Positions 25,303 to 32,269 of a stretch of 64,000 bases of DNA are shown one piece after another. This DNA comes from VXYL01 sp965199875. GTDB lineage: Bacteria; Pseudomonadota; Gammaproteobacteria; Pseudomonadales; Azotimanducaceae. The stretch spans positions 2,294,001-2,358,000 of the forward strand of contig OZ241346.1 in the NCBI GenBank assembly GCA_965199875.1, in the 5' to 3' direction. Positions within the stretch are counted from its first letter, which is position 1, and the number at the start of each line of letters is the position of its first letter. Below the pieces are notes generated by a model. The model searched no databases and was not told where the DNA came from. It saw only the letters and a program-made list of their open reading frames with translations. The position numbers and the translations under genes are program-made.

Positions 25303-25581
25303 CTAGCGGGGGCGAGGGCGTCTTGTCCAATGAGACGTGAGCCTGACCGCCTGCGTCCAGTCCGCCTTGGCGCGCCGCTCCGTCACCTCCACGCGCCGCC
25401 AGCCCAGCAGCGGCGCGAACAGCATGAACAGGTTGCTCGTGCCGTTGCGCTCGTACTCGCAGTCCTGCTTCTCCGCATCCCCGGGCCGCGCCGGCAGCGG
25501 CTCCCGCGTCTCCTTGACGTGCTGCTTGCCCGCCTCGTCCATGCACACGAGCACCTCGTCCTCCTCGAACTGCCGCTGGTA
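25303..25581 (-). pseudogene. IS630-family transposase fragment
   Basis: The minus frame reads VYQRQFEEDEVLVCMDEAGK, then QHVKETREPLPARPGD, EYERNGTSNLFMLFAPLLGW and RRVEVTERRAKADW. This is the central part of an IS630 DDE transposase around its first catalytic aspartate (CMDEAGKQ). Both ends are missing: an in-frame stop lies just upstream and the frame leaves the family after TERRAKADW. It is a remnant left 3 bases downstream of mutM; no inverted repeats were found. Confidence 0.8.
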
Positions 25582-25787
25582 GACCGATCAGTCGCGTCGG
25601 TGGTTGCTTGCCTGGAACGGGGAACGCCGGTCGCGGCAGCTTGGCTTGTGGCTTGGCGTAGCCACGGCGGTTGTTGGACGCTGTGCTATGGTGCCCGAGG
25701 GTCGCTTGCAGTCTCGACAAACCGCAAAGGGAGGCAGCGCTCTTTACCGTCGTGCCGCAAGCGTGCAACTTGGCCAGCGAGGTTTTC

Positions 25788-26411
25788 ATGGGGCTCTACG
25801 CTCGCTACGTGCTGCCGAAGCTGATCGACTCGGCGTGCGCACAAAAACCGATGGCGGAACTGCGGGCGCGCTACGTTCCTAAGGTTCGCGGGCGGGTGCT
25901 GGAGATCGGCTTGGGTACCGGCTTGAATCTGCCCCACTACGGCGCGAACGGGGCGGCGCCGGCGTCGCTGGTCGCCTTGGAACCTGCCGAGGACATCGCC
26001 AAGCTGGCCATCGGCCGGCTGTCGAAGGCAGCTTTCCCAGTGCATGTGCTGCAAGCGTCGGCGGAGGACATTCCCGCGGAGGACGCCACCTTCGACTCGG
26101 TGGTGTCGACTTGGACGCTGTGTTCGGTGCCCAACGTCTATCGCGCTCTCGACGAGCTGCGTCGCGTGCTGAAGACCGGCGGCCGGTTGGTGTTTGCGGA
26201 ACACGGGGCCAGCCCGGAAGCCAAGTGGCTGGGCTGGCAACGGCGCTTGGAGCCGGCGTGGAAGCTGATCGGCGGTGGCTGCCACTTGTCCCGCAAGCCG
26301 GCCAGTCTGATCCGGGCGGCCGGCTTTCGCATCGACGAGCTCGATGCCGGCTACTTGCCCGGGCCGAAGTTCGCCACGTTCACCTATCGCGGCGTGGCGA
26401 CGAGGCGATAG
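25788..26411 (+). CDS. Class I SAM-dependent methyltransferase
   Basis: 207 residues from ATG 25788 (MGLYARYVLPKLIDSACAQK). Motif I is GRVLEIGLGTGLNLPHYG, followed by the acidic ALEPAEDIAKL motif, DIPAEDATFDSVVSTWTLCS and RVLKTGGRLVFAEHG. The layout, including CSVPNVYRALDELRRVLKTG, matches the UbiE/phosphatidylethanolamine-methyltransferase-like group. Acceptor candidates are lipids or quinones, but the target cannot be fixed. Longer in-frame starts upstream (from 25671) lack protein character. An intrinsic terminator follows the gene. Confidence 0.85.
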   Translation: MGLYARYVLPKLIDSACAQKPMAELRARYVPKVRGRVLEIGLGTGLNLPHYGANGAAPASLVALEPAEDIAKLAIGRLSKAAFPVHVLQASAEDIPAEDATFDSVVSTWTLCSVPNVYRALDELRRVLKTGGRLVFAEHGASPEAKWLGWQRRLEPAWKLIGGGCHLSRKPASLIRAAGFRIDELDAGYLPGPKFATFTYRGVATRR

Positions 26412-26442
26412 ACCTCCGGCGAGCGGCCCTCGACATGTGCTC

Positions 26443-26475
26443 CGGCAGCGGCTCGTCGCTTGCCGCGGTTTTTTT
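26443..26475 (+). terminator. Intrinsic terminator after the methyltransferase gene
   Basis: CGGCAGCG pairs with CGCTTGCCG (one bulged T) over a 6-base loop, followed by CGG and seven T residues (26469-26475). It lies 32 bases after the methyltransferase stop and before the Ada-AlkA gene. This is the clearest rho-independent terminator in the window. Confidence 0.7.
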
Positions 26476-26531
26476 GAAGAGTGTCCTGATCCGGCGAGTT
26501 TTCCGCGTCGTCGGCGCACTATAGTTGGCCG

Positions 26532-27977
26532 ATGCTGCCCAGCGCCGACATCTGCCGACAGGCGCACGTTTCCCGCGATCCGCGCTTCGACGGCCGCTTC
26601 GTGGTCGGCGTGCTCACCACCGGCGTTTTCTGCCGGCCGGTGTGCCCGGCGCGGACGCCAAGGGAAGACAACGCCCGCTTCTTCGCGTCCGCAGCGGCGG
26701 CGTTGCGCGAAGGCTATCGCCCTTGTCGCCGTTGCCGACCGGAGGCAGCGCCTTCGCCGCCGGAGTGGACGTTCCGCTGCGACGCCGTGCTGCGCGCCTT
26801 GCGCTTGATCGACGACAACTACCTTGCCGACCACGCCAGCACCGATCTGGCCGCGGCCGTGGGCGTCGGCGCGCGGCAACTCAACCGCCTGTTCGTTGCG
26901 GAACTTGGCGCGACTCCCAGTGCGCTGGCCAGAACGCGCCGACTGCTGCTGGCGCGGCGTCTGATCGACGAGACGGGGCTCGCCATGACGGACGTGGCGG
27001 CAAGCGCCGGCTACGGCAGCCTGCGTCGTTTCAACGACGAGTTCCGGCGGGCGTTCGCGGAGACTCCGTCCGCGTTGCGCCGCCGGCGTCGCGGATCGAA
27101 AGCAGGGACGAACGCGGTGCCGTCCTCCGCCGTTTCCGCGCCGGAGATCGAGTTGCGAATGACGCTGCGTCTGCCCTACTGCGCCGAATGGGTGCTGTCG
27201 TTCCTGAAGGGCCGGGCGATTTCCGACATCGAGTCCGTCGTCGGCAATGCCTACGTGCGCAGACTGAGCGCGGACGCTTGCATCGCCGCGGCGCCGGCCT
27301 GCGATGGCGTACGGATTCGCATACCGGCTGCGGCCATTGCCGACACCGCCGACATTCTGACGCGCGTACGCCGGCTGTTCGACCTGGACGCGGATGCGCC
27401 GGCGATCGACGCTGGCTTGGCGCGGCAGCGGCAACTTGCGCCGCTGGTACGCGCTGCGCCCGGCATTCGCGTACCGGGCGTCTGGGACGCTCTTGAAGGC
27501 GCCGTGCGGGCGATCCTCGGCCAGCAGGTAAGCGTCGGGCGCGCCACCGAGCTGGCGCAGCGGCTCTGTGCCCGCTTCGGCGACGGGGCGTTTCCCACTG
27601 CCGAGGCGCTAGCCCGCGCCGACGTGGCGGCCATCGGAATGCCCGGCACCCGAGGCCGCGCCGTCTCCGAAGTGGCGCGACGGGCATTGGCGGACGGCGA
27701 CGCCTGGCTGAAGGATGCGCGTTCCCTGCGCGCCGCATTCCGCGAAATACGCGGCCTTGGGCCGTGGACCGCGGAGTACGCGGCCATGCGCGTTGCCCGG
27801 GATCCCGATGCCTTCCCCGACTCGGACTGGGGCGTGCTGAAGGCGTTGGGCGTCACAGCAGCGGCGGCGCGCCGCTGGGCGGCGCCCTGCCGACCGTGGC
27901 GCGCCTACGCGACGATGCACCTGTGGCGTTCGCGCACCCGACCGAACGTCGAAGCGCCGAACGCCAGCACCAACTGA
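26532..27977 (+). CDS. alkA: Ada-AlkA fusion: metal-binding/AraC regulator domains joined to 3-methyladenine DNA glycosylase II
   Basis: 481 residues in three parts. Residues 1-75 are the Ada zinc/methyl-acceptor domain with C34 and C38 (FCRPVC) and C65 and C68 (CRRC); in Ada the first cysteine takes methyl groups from DNA phosphotriesters and switches on transcription. Residues 80-185 are an AraC-type double helix-turn-helix (DLAAAVGVGARQLNRLFVAE). Residues 205-475 are AlkA: AILGQQVSVGRATELAQRL, IRGLGPWTAEYAAMRVAR and the catalytic aspartate in FPDSDWGVLKALG. AlkA removes alkylated purines. ogt follows 17 bases downstream, so this is an alkylation-repair operon, probably self-regulated. Confidence 0.92.
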   Translation: MLPSADICRQAHVSRDPRFDGRFVVGVLTTGVFCRPVCPARTPREDNARFFASAAAALREGYRPCRRCRPEAAPSPPEWTFRCDAVLRALRLIDDNYLADHASTDLAAAVGVGARQLNRLFVAELGATPSALARTRRLLLARRLIDETGLAMTDVAASAGYGSLRRFNDEFRRAFAETPSALRRRRRGSKAGTNAVPSSAVSAPEIELRMTLRLPYCAEWVLSFLKGRAISDIESVVGNAYVRRLSADACIAAAPACDGVRIRIPAAAIADTADILTRVRRLFDLDADAPAIDAGLARQRQLAPLVRAAPGIRVPGVWDALEGAVRAILGQQVSVGRATELAQRLCARFGDGAFPTAEALARADVAAIGMPGTRGRAVSEVARRALADGDAWLKDARSLRAAFREIRGLGPWTAEYAAMRVARDPDAFPDSDWGVLKALGVTAAAARRWAAPCRPWRAYATMHLWRSRTRPNVEAPNASTN

Positions 27978-27994
27978 AAGCCAGGAGGCCAAGC

Positions 27995-28483
27995 ATGGCG
28001 ACCATGCGCTACGCGTACATTCCCTCGCCGGTCGGCGAGCTGCTGCTGGCCGGCAGCGGGCAGGCCGTGGAGATCATCGGCTTCCCGGCCGGCAGCCGGG
28101 CGCGTCGGCCTGATCCCGGCTGGCTAAGGAACGATCAGGCGTTTCCAGCCGCGGCGACGCAGCTCGGCGAATACTTCGACGGCAAGCGGCGCAGTTTCGA
28201 CTTTCCGATGCAACCATCCGGGACGCCGTTCCAGCTGGCTGTTCTCGAAGCTCTGCTCCGCACTCCCTACGCGGCAACATGCAGCTACGCCGAGATCGCC
28301 GCCGCCATCGGGCGGCCGAAGGCAGTGCGCGCCGTCGGCGCTGCGAACGGCAGGAATCCGCTGCCCATCGCCATCCCCTGCCATCGTGTAATCGGCAAGG
28401 ACGGCACCCTGACGGGGTTCGGCGGCGGCTTGGCGACGAAACGCTACCTGTTGGACCTGGAACGGAGAAACGCGCCGGACTAG
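27995..28483 (+). CDS. ogt: Methylated-DNA-[protein]-cysteine S-methyltransferase
   Basis: 162 residues, the usual Ogt size. The alkyl-acceptor motif is IPCHRVIG with C129, preceded by the RAVGAANGRNP asparagine-hinge and the YAEIAAAIGRPKAVRAVG helix-turn-helix. It removes O6-methylguanine and O4-methylthymine damage by irreversible transfer to its own cysteine. ATG 27995 follows a strong CCAGGAGGCC site. It is downstream of the Ada-AlkA fusion in the same operon; together they cover the activities of E. coli ada, alkA and ogt. Confidence 0.94.
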   Translation: MATMRYAYIPSPVGELLLAGSGQAVEIIGFPAGSRARRPDPGWLRNDQAFPAAATQLGEYFDGKRRSFDFPMQPSGTPFQLAVLEALLRTPYAATCSYAEIAAAIGRPKAVRAVGAANGRNPLPIAIPCHRVIGKDGTLTGFGGGLATKRYLLDLERRNAPD

Positions 28484-28805
28484 GGCGCGTTGACAATTCG
28501 CTCTAGTCAACTTGAGAGGCGAGAACCACACCCTCCGCGTCTTCCGCGGCAGAGCCTGCTCGTCGCCTTCGTCGCCGCCGAAACAAGCTGCCCTGCGGCA
28601 GGGGCAGGATGTCCAAACGGGCGGCGAGCGTCACGCTGGCAGGGGGCGTGTCGGCAACGACGGGATCGGCGCGCCCACAGTTGCAGGTGCCAGAAGCCCC
28701 ACGAACGCTCGTTGAAGATGCCGACCGGCGGATGCGAAGGACGCCCCGCAGCGCATCCGGCGAGACGCTGCCAAGCAGCCACTGCGCGTCCTCAAGAACG
28801 CACGC
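28484..28805. repeat. Intergenic stretch with a copy of a short dispersed repeat
   Basis: No gene is supported. Bases 28499-28532 resemble 10604-10637 (26 of the first 31 positions match, including CGCTCTAG, CTTGA and AGGCGAG). A minus frame running from the stop at 28806 down to about 28504 is open and somewhat protein-like (ADPVVADTPPASVTLAARLD) but has no usable start codon, so it may be the tail of a decayed gene. Confidence 0.3.
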
Positions 28806-28964
28806 TCAGTTCACGACGGCTGGACACTCCCGCAGCAGCGCAGTGAGCATGGCGTCGTACAGGTCGGGCCCGTCGCCGAAATTCCAGAAAAGCAGCCAGC
28901 AGATGAAGATCGCCGTGCCGATGCCGAACACCGGGCCGGAAGTGATGTTGAGCCTTTCTGACAT
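28806..28964 (-). CDS. Small single-span membrane protein
   Basis: 52 residues (MSERLNITSGPVFGIGTAIF, then ICWLLFWNFGD) with one hydrophobic helix at about residues 12-28 and an acidic C-terminal half ending ECPAVVN. ATG 28964 is preferred to an in-frame ATG at 28994. It is the last gene of the sigma-factor operon, 39 bases after the metal-sensor-like gene. The family is unknown to me. Confidence 0.5.
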   Translation of the reverse strand: MSERLNITSGPVFGIGTAIFICWLLFWNFGDGPDLYDAMLTALLRECPAVVN

Positions 28965-29003
28965 CTCGTGCCTCGCCGAAGATCTTGTCGCCATCCGATA
29001 CTA

Positions 29004-29471
29004 CTAGCTGGGCGGCGGGCGGTCGCGCCTTGGCCGGGCGTCGCGCTTGCCGCGCGCACTCATTGCCAGCAACGCTCGCTCCTCGGGCGTCAGTTTTCGG
29101 CATATGTCGACCAGCGCCGCGTGGCTGCGCGTCTGGCTGGCGGCGAACTGCTCGCGAAACCGCTCCAGCGCCGTGGTCAGCGCGTTGGCGTCGAAGGGCT
29201 CCTGCACCAGCGCGTCGTCTACGGCTCTCTGGGCAACGCGCAGTTCGCGCAGCGATGCGCGGACTTGGCGTCGGGCGGCCCGGTCGGCGACGGCCTCTCG
29301 TCGTTCTTCGGGCAGGAATCGAAGCAGTCGTCCAACGCCTACGGTGGGGTCGAAGGCGGTTCGGGACAGGCGCGGAAGGCCGCCGCTGGCGGCACCGATG
29401 TAGAAGCCCAGCACGGCGATGTTCAGCGCCAGCGAGACGGCGAGAGCAACGACCAGCCACCTGGTTTTCAT
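29004..29471 (-). CDS. Periplasmic metal-sensor/Spy-like protein (putative)
   Basis: 155 residues. A signal anchor (WLVVALAVSLALNIAVLGFY) is followed by a helical periplasmic domain rich in Arg, Glu and Ala, with RLLRFLPEERREAVADRA and an ICRKLTPEERALLAMSAR end. This helical-hairpin layout is typical of the heavy-metal-resistance/CnrX/ZraP/Spy group, which sense metals or act as periplasmic chaperones. Its start overlaps the stop of the upstream anti-sigma-like gene by 4 bases, so the two are translationally coupled. Family assignment is from pattern and context, not a specific motif. Confidence 0.65.
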   Translation of the reverse strand: MKTRWLVVALAVSLALNIAVLGFYIGAASGGLPRLSRTAFDPTVGVGRLLRFLPEERREAVADRAARRQVRASLRELRVAQRAVDDALVQEPFDANALTTALERFREQFAASQTRSHAALVDICRKLTPEERALLAMSARGKRDARPRRDRPPPS

Positions 29472-29914
29472 CGTTCGTCCTCCGGCAGCGCCTCATCGAT
29501 GAGCGCGTCGTCGGCGAAGGCGCCGGCGGAGAATGCCACCAGCACGCGGTCTTCCAGGTCTCCGGTGTCGCCGGCGACGTTCGCGCCGAGAGCGATGCCA
29601 AGCAGCAGCGGCAGGCAGGCAAGGCTGGCCGGTCGCCAGAGGCTCGTCGTCAACCATTGCAGCCAGGCATCGGCGAGCGTGGCGTTGGCGAGGATGCGTG
29701 TGCGCAAGCCGATCGGGACGGGGGGCGTCGGCATGGCGTGAAGGGCGCGTTCAAGCCGTTCGGCTTCCGCCGCCAGCGCCCGGGCACTGGCGGAGTTCCG
29801 CAGCAGCGCTTCTGCCGGCGCGCGCGCCTCGGCCGGCCAGCGGCTCGGCTTCGCGCCGTGGCGGCTCAGCAGCTCGTCGAGATCAGCGTTCTGCAAGGGC
29901 GTGGCGTCGGACAT
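29468..29914 (-). CDS. Putative membrane-bound anti-sigma factor
   Basis: 148 residues with a cytoplasmic N-terminal half (LDELLSRHGAKPSRWPAEAR, helical EALLRNSASARALAAEAE), one membrane helix (ASLACLPLLLGIALGANVAG) and a short acidic periplasmic tail. The gene begins 12 bases after the ECF sigma factor and overlaps the following periplasmic gene, the standard position for an anti-sigma factor. I see no HxxxCxxC zinc motif, so it would be a non-zinc type. The role rests mainly on context. Confidence 0.6.
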   Translation of the reverse strand: MSDATPLQNADLDELLSRHGAKPSRWPAEARAPAEALLRNSASARALAAEAERLERALHAMPTPPVPIGLRTRILANATLADAWLQWLTTSLWRPASLACLPLLLGIALGANVAGDTGDLEDRVLVAFSAGAFADDALIDEALPEDER

Positions 29915-29926
29915 GTCCTTCGGCGT

Positions 29927-30469
29927 TCAGGTTTCGTGGAAGTCGCGCAGTTGCTGGCGCAGTGCGCGGCGGGCGCGGGCAAGCAGGGATTCCAAAGCGT
30001 CGACGCTGACTTGCAGCACCGCGGCCGCATCGCGGTTGCTCATGCCCTGATGGTGGCACAGCACCAGGGCGGTGCGCTGGCGTTCCGGGAGATCGGCGAG
30101 CGCTCGTCGCAATGCGCCTTGCAGCGCGGCGTGCAGCGGTGCCGCGTCCGGTGGCGGCGCGTCGCTCTCCAAGCGGTCGAAGTCCGCCGGTTCGGCGTCG
30201 CGCCGGCGCCGGTGGGCGTCGATGCACAGATTGCGCGCGATGCGGTGCAGCCAAGTGGTGAACTTGACCCGCCCCGGCTGCCAGGTCGAGGCGGCCGTCC
30301 AAACGCGCAGAAACGTCTCCTGGGCCAAGTCCGCGGCGTCTTCGGCATTGCGGGTCAGGCGGTAGTTGAAGGCGTGGATGGCGTCCAGGTGGCGGTCCAC
30401 CAAGGCCGAGAACGCGGCGTGGTCCTGGCTTTGCACGGCGAGCATCAGTTCCTCGTCGGAGGCCGGCAC
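29927..30469 (-). CDS. ECF-type RNA polymerase sigma factor
   Basis: 180 residues. Region 2 is clear (HLDAIHAFNYRLTRNAEDAA, DLAQETFLRVW, WLHRIARNLCIDAHRR), and region 4 has ALADLPERQRTALVLCHHQG followed by the helix-turn-helix NRDAAAVLQVSVDALESLLA. ECF sigma factors direct RNA polymerase to stress-response promoters and are held by an anti-sigma, probably the next gene. ATG 30469 gives a full-length region 2. The operon (sigma, anti-sigma, periplasmic helical protein, small membrane protein) suggests sensing of an envelope or metal signal. Confidence 0.92.
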   Translation of the reverse strand: MPASDEELMLAVQSQDHAAFSALVDRHLDAIHAFNYRLTRNAEDAADLAQETFLRVWTAASTWQPGRVKFTTWLHRIARNLCIDAHRRRRDAEPADFDRLESDAPPPDAAPLHAALQGALRRALADLPERQRTALVLCHHQGMSNRDAAAVLQVSVDALESLLARARRALRQQLRDFHET

Positions 30470-30511
30470 TTACGTCATGCTGCCGCGATGTTGGGCACAG
30501 GTCGCTGGCAG

Positions 30512-30540
30512 GGAGTCCGCGCCAGCCTCGCGCGGACTCC
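30512..30540. terminator. Strong hairpin between the EF-hand gene and the sigma factor gene
   Basis: GGAGTCCGCG and CGCGGACTCC form a perfect 10-bp stem with a 9-base loop. It lies after the EF-hand stop and about 43 bases before the sigma factor start on the minus strand. No T-run follows on either strand, so it may be a weak terminator, an mRNA-stabilising end or an attenuator between the two genes. Confidence 0.45.
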
Positions 30541-30580
30541 TTCGTTCAATGCGAGCGGATCGCACACGCCGTTGGGCCTG

Positions 30581-31132
30581 CTAGCGATGTCTCCGACGTG
30601 CAAACTCGTCGCGGCTGATCTGTCCATCGCCATTGGCGTCCAGACCTTCCAGTCGACGCGCCGGGTTGGGGAACTCCTCTGGCGTCAGCATGCCGTCCTG
30701 ATCGTCGTCCAGACCAGCGAACATGCGCTGTTGCCGCTGCCGCCTGTTCGCTTCGGGCAGGGCGGCGTACTCCTCGGCGGAGAGAACGCCGTCGCCGTCG
30801 ATGTCGCCAGCCTCGAACCGCCGCTGCCGAGCCAGACGCTGGCGTTCGGCCGAGCCCTCGGGGCGGACATTCGGGGAGTCGGCGCGTCGGCGCTTGTCGC
30901 GGTCTCCGTCCGGGCGCAGCGAACGAGGGTCCACGGCGAGAAACTCCTGTTCGGAGATCAAGCCGTCGCCGTCCGCATCGGCATTGCGGAAGCGCTGCTC
31001 GGCGGCGGCACGCGCTGCTTCGAGGTCGATGGGAAACCGATCCCGCCCTTCGGCGAGGCCGTCGATGGCGAGTGCCGTGGCCAAGGCGCCGGCTGCGAAG
31101 GGAAGGATGGTCTGCAGGTGGAAGAACTGCAT
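30581..31132 (-). CDS. Secreted or periplasmic EF-hand calcium-binding protein (four EF-hand loops)
   Basis: 183 residues. An N-terminal hydrophobic segment (TILPFAAGALATALAIDGLA) is probably a signal sequence. Four 12-residue EF-hand loops follow: DADGDGLISEQE, DIDGDGVLSAEE, DDDQDGMLTPEE and DANGDGQISRDE. They have the expected Asp/Asn and Glu ligands, with basic linkers between. The protein should bind several Ca2+ ions outside the cytoplasm as a buffer, sensor or matrix protein. It lies upstream of the sigma-factor operon on the same strand with a strong hairpin between, and is preceded by a conserved 112-nt element. GGAG lies ahead of the ATG. Confidence 0.85.
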   Translation of the reverse strand: MQFFHLQTILPFAAGALATALAIDGLAEGRDRFPIDLEAARAAAEQRFRNADADGDGLISEQEFLAVDPRSLRPDGDRDKRRRADSPNVRPEGSAERQRLARQRRFEAGDIDGDGVLSAEEYAALPEANRRQRQQRMFAGLDDDQDGMLTPEEFPNPARRLEGLDANGDGQISRDEFARRRHR

Positions 31133-31148
31133 GGTCGTCTCCGTTATG

Positions 31149-31260
31149 TTGGACAGCGTTGCTTACGCAGGGCGTCGAACTTTCCGTCGCGGCCTTGCGC
31201 CGGGCTGCGGGGGCCGTTGCGTTGCCTTTCCCGCAAAGCGGTGCCAAGTGTACGCTTGGG
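31149..31260 (-). promoter_or_regulatory. Duplicated upstream element, copy A (in front of the EF-hand gene)
   Basis: This 112-base segment is about 80-85% identical to 32061-32172 in the same orientation. Conserved blocks include TTGGACAGCGTTG, CCGTCGCGGCCT, GCGCCGGGCTGCG, CCGTTGCGTTGCC and CCAAGTGTACGCTTGG. Small offsets not in threes argue against coding. On the minus strand it ends 16 bases before the EF-hand ATG. The 16-bp near-palindrome at the far end (31244-31259) includes TACACT on the minus strand, a possible -10 box or operator. It could be a promoter plus structured leader, or a small repeat family. Confidence 0.5.
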
Positions 31261-31476
31261 GCACCTCACCGAGCGGCAATAAAGCGCGGAACTGTCGGCG
31301 GGCCAAGACCGGATCGACTGGGCTGGTGGCTTGCCGGACCGGCGCGGCGCAGGGCGGCAGGGCTCGCATCGGCCGGGGCTGATCGTGGTCGCGGAGTTCC
31401 CACGGTGCAGCAGGACGTGGCGGAGCGCGTGCGGGAAATACTGCCGCAGCCGCGCGAGAGCGACGCAGTGCTTCCT

Positions 31477-31884
31477 TCAAGCCGGGCAAGCCGGGTAGCG
31501 GATGAACTCCAGCAGGTTGTCGTCGGGGTCGCGGATGTAGACGCTGACGCCGGCCCTGCCGGCACCGCCGTCGCGGCGCACGGGACCTTCGACCACGGGC
31601 GTCCCCGCTGCCGCGAGGCGGGCCGCGAGTTCCGCTTCGGTACCGCTCCAAACGAAGCAGAAGTCGCCGCAGCCCGGCCGGGCCCCGGGGCCGCGCAAGG
31701 TGAACTTCGGCGAGCGCCATGCCTTGGGGCCGTGGAAGTTGATCTTTTGCGTGCCGAAATGCACGGCGTAGAACAGCGGCGGCTGCACCTCGCGCACATC
31801 GAACCCTAGACGGCGGTAGAAGCCGAGCATTGCGTCGACATCGTCGATGGGGATGGCGGCGTGATCGAAGGCGGCAATGGACAT
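31477..31884 (-). CDS. VOC (glyoxalase/bleomycin-resistance/dioxygenase) superfamily protein
   Basis: 135 residues. N-terminal AFDHAAIPIDDVDAMLGFYR followed by RLGFDVREVQ, then NFHGPKAWRSPKFTLRGPG and C-terminal SVYIRDPDDNLLEFIRYP show two beta-alpha-beta-beta-beta units of the VOC fold. A metal site is likely from H8 and the late LLEF glutamate. Functions in this fold range from glyoxalase to ring-cleaving dioxygenase and antibiotic binding; nothing here decides between them. It is downstream of a short open frame and the second copy of the duplicated element. Confidence 0.82.
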   Translation of the reverse strand: MSIAAFDHAAIPIDDVDAMLGFYRRLGFDVREVQPPLFYAVHFGTQKINFHGPKAWRSPKFTLRGPGARPGCGDFCFVWSGTEAELAARLAAAGTPVVEGPVRRDGGAGRAGVSVYIRDPDDNLLEFIRYPACPA

Positions 31885-31942
31885 GGCTGGAGGCGGAATA
31901 CGCTGCTTCGTTCGCCGGCAGTGTCTGCGCCCGGACTCTCGC

Positions 31943-32044
31943 TCAGCCGCTGGGCGGCTTCGCCGCCGCCGTGCCGAATACGCGGGTTTCGCCGGCCTCG
32001 TTGGCAACGGCGATGTCGATCTCCACGGCGCTGGCGTCCTCCAT
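31943..32044 (-). CDS. Short open frame following copy B of the duplicated element
   Basis: 33 codons from ATG 32044 (MEDASAVEIDIAVANEAGET, then RVFGTAAAKPPSG). The ATG is 16 bases from the end of the element, exactly as the EF-hand ATG is from copy A. GGAGG lies just inside the frame, so GTG 32026 is an alternative start. It may be a leader peptide, the start of a decayed gene or not translated at all; no family is recognised. Confidence 0.3.
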   Translation of the reverse strand: MEDASAVEIDIAVANEAGETRVFGTAAAKPPSG

Positions 32045-32060
32045 ATGTGATGTGCGTGTG

Positions 32061-32172
32061 TTGGACAGCGTTGTTGACGGGGCGCGTCGAAACTTCCGTC
32101 GCGGCCTGGCGCCGGGCTGCGTGCGTCCGTTGCGTTGCCGCCACCCGCAAGCGGGCCAAGTGTACGCTTGGG
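32061..32172 (-). promoter_or_regulatory. Duplicated upstream element, copy B
   Basis: This is the partner of 31149-31260, same length and orientation, with the near-palindrome CCAAGTGTACGCTTGG at 32156-32171. It precedes the short frame at 32044 and the VOC gene. Copy spacing is 912 bases. The conserved distance to a start codon in both places suggests a functional leader or promoter, though a local duplication of a whole upstream region is also possible. Confidence 0.5.
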
Positions 32173-32269
32173 CGCCCCGCTGATCGTCCTTTTTCGTAGC
32201 GGCGCTGCCGGGCAACTGCGCTAGACTGCGCCGCGTACACGCCAGAAGCTGCCAGCGCCAGTGGAACCG

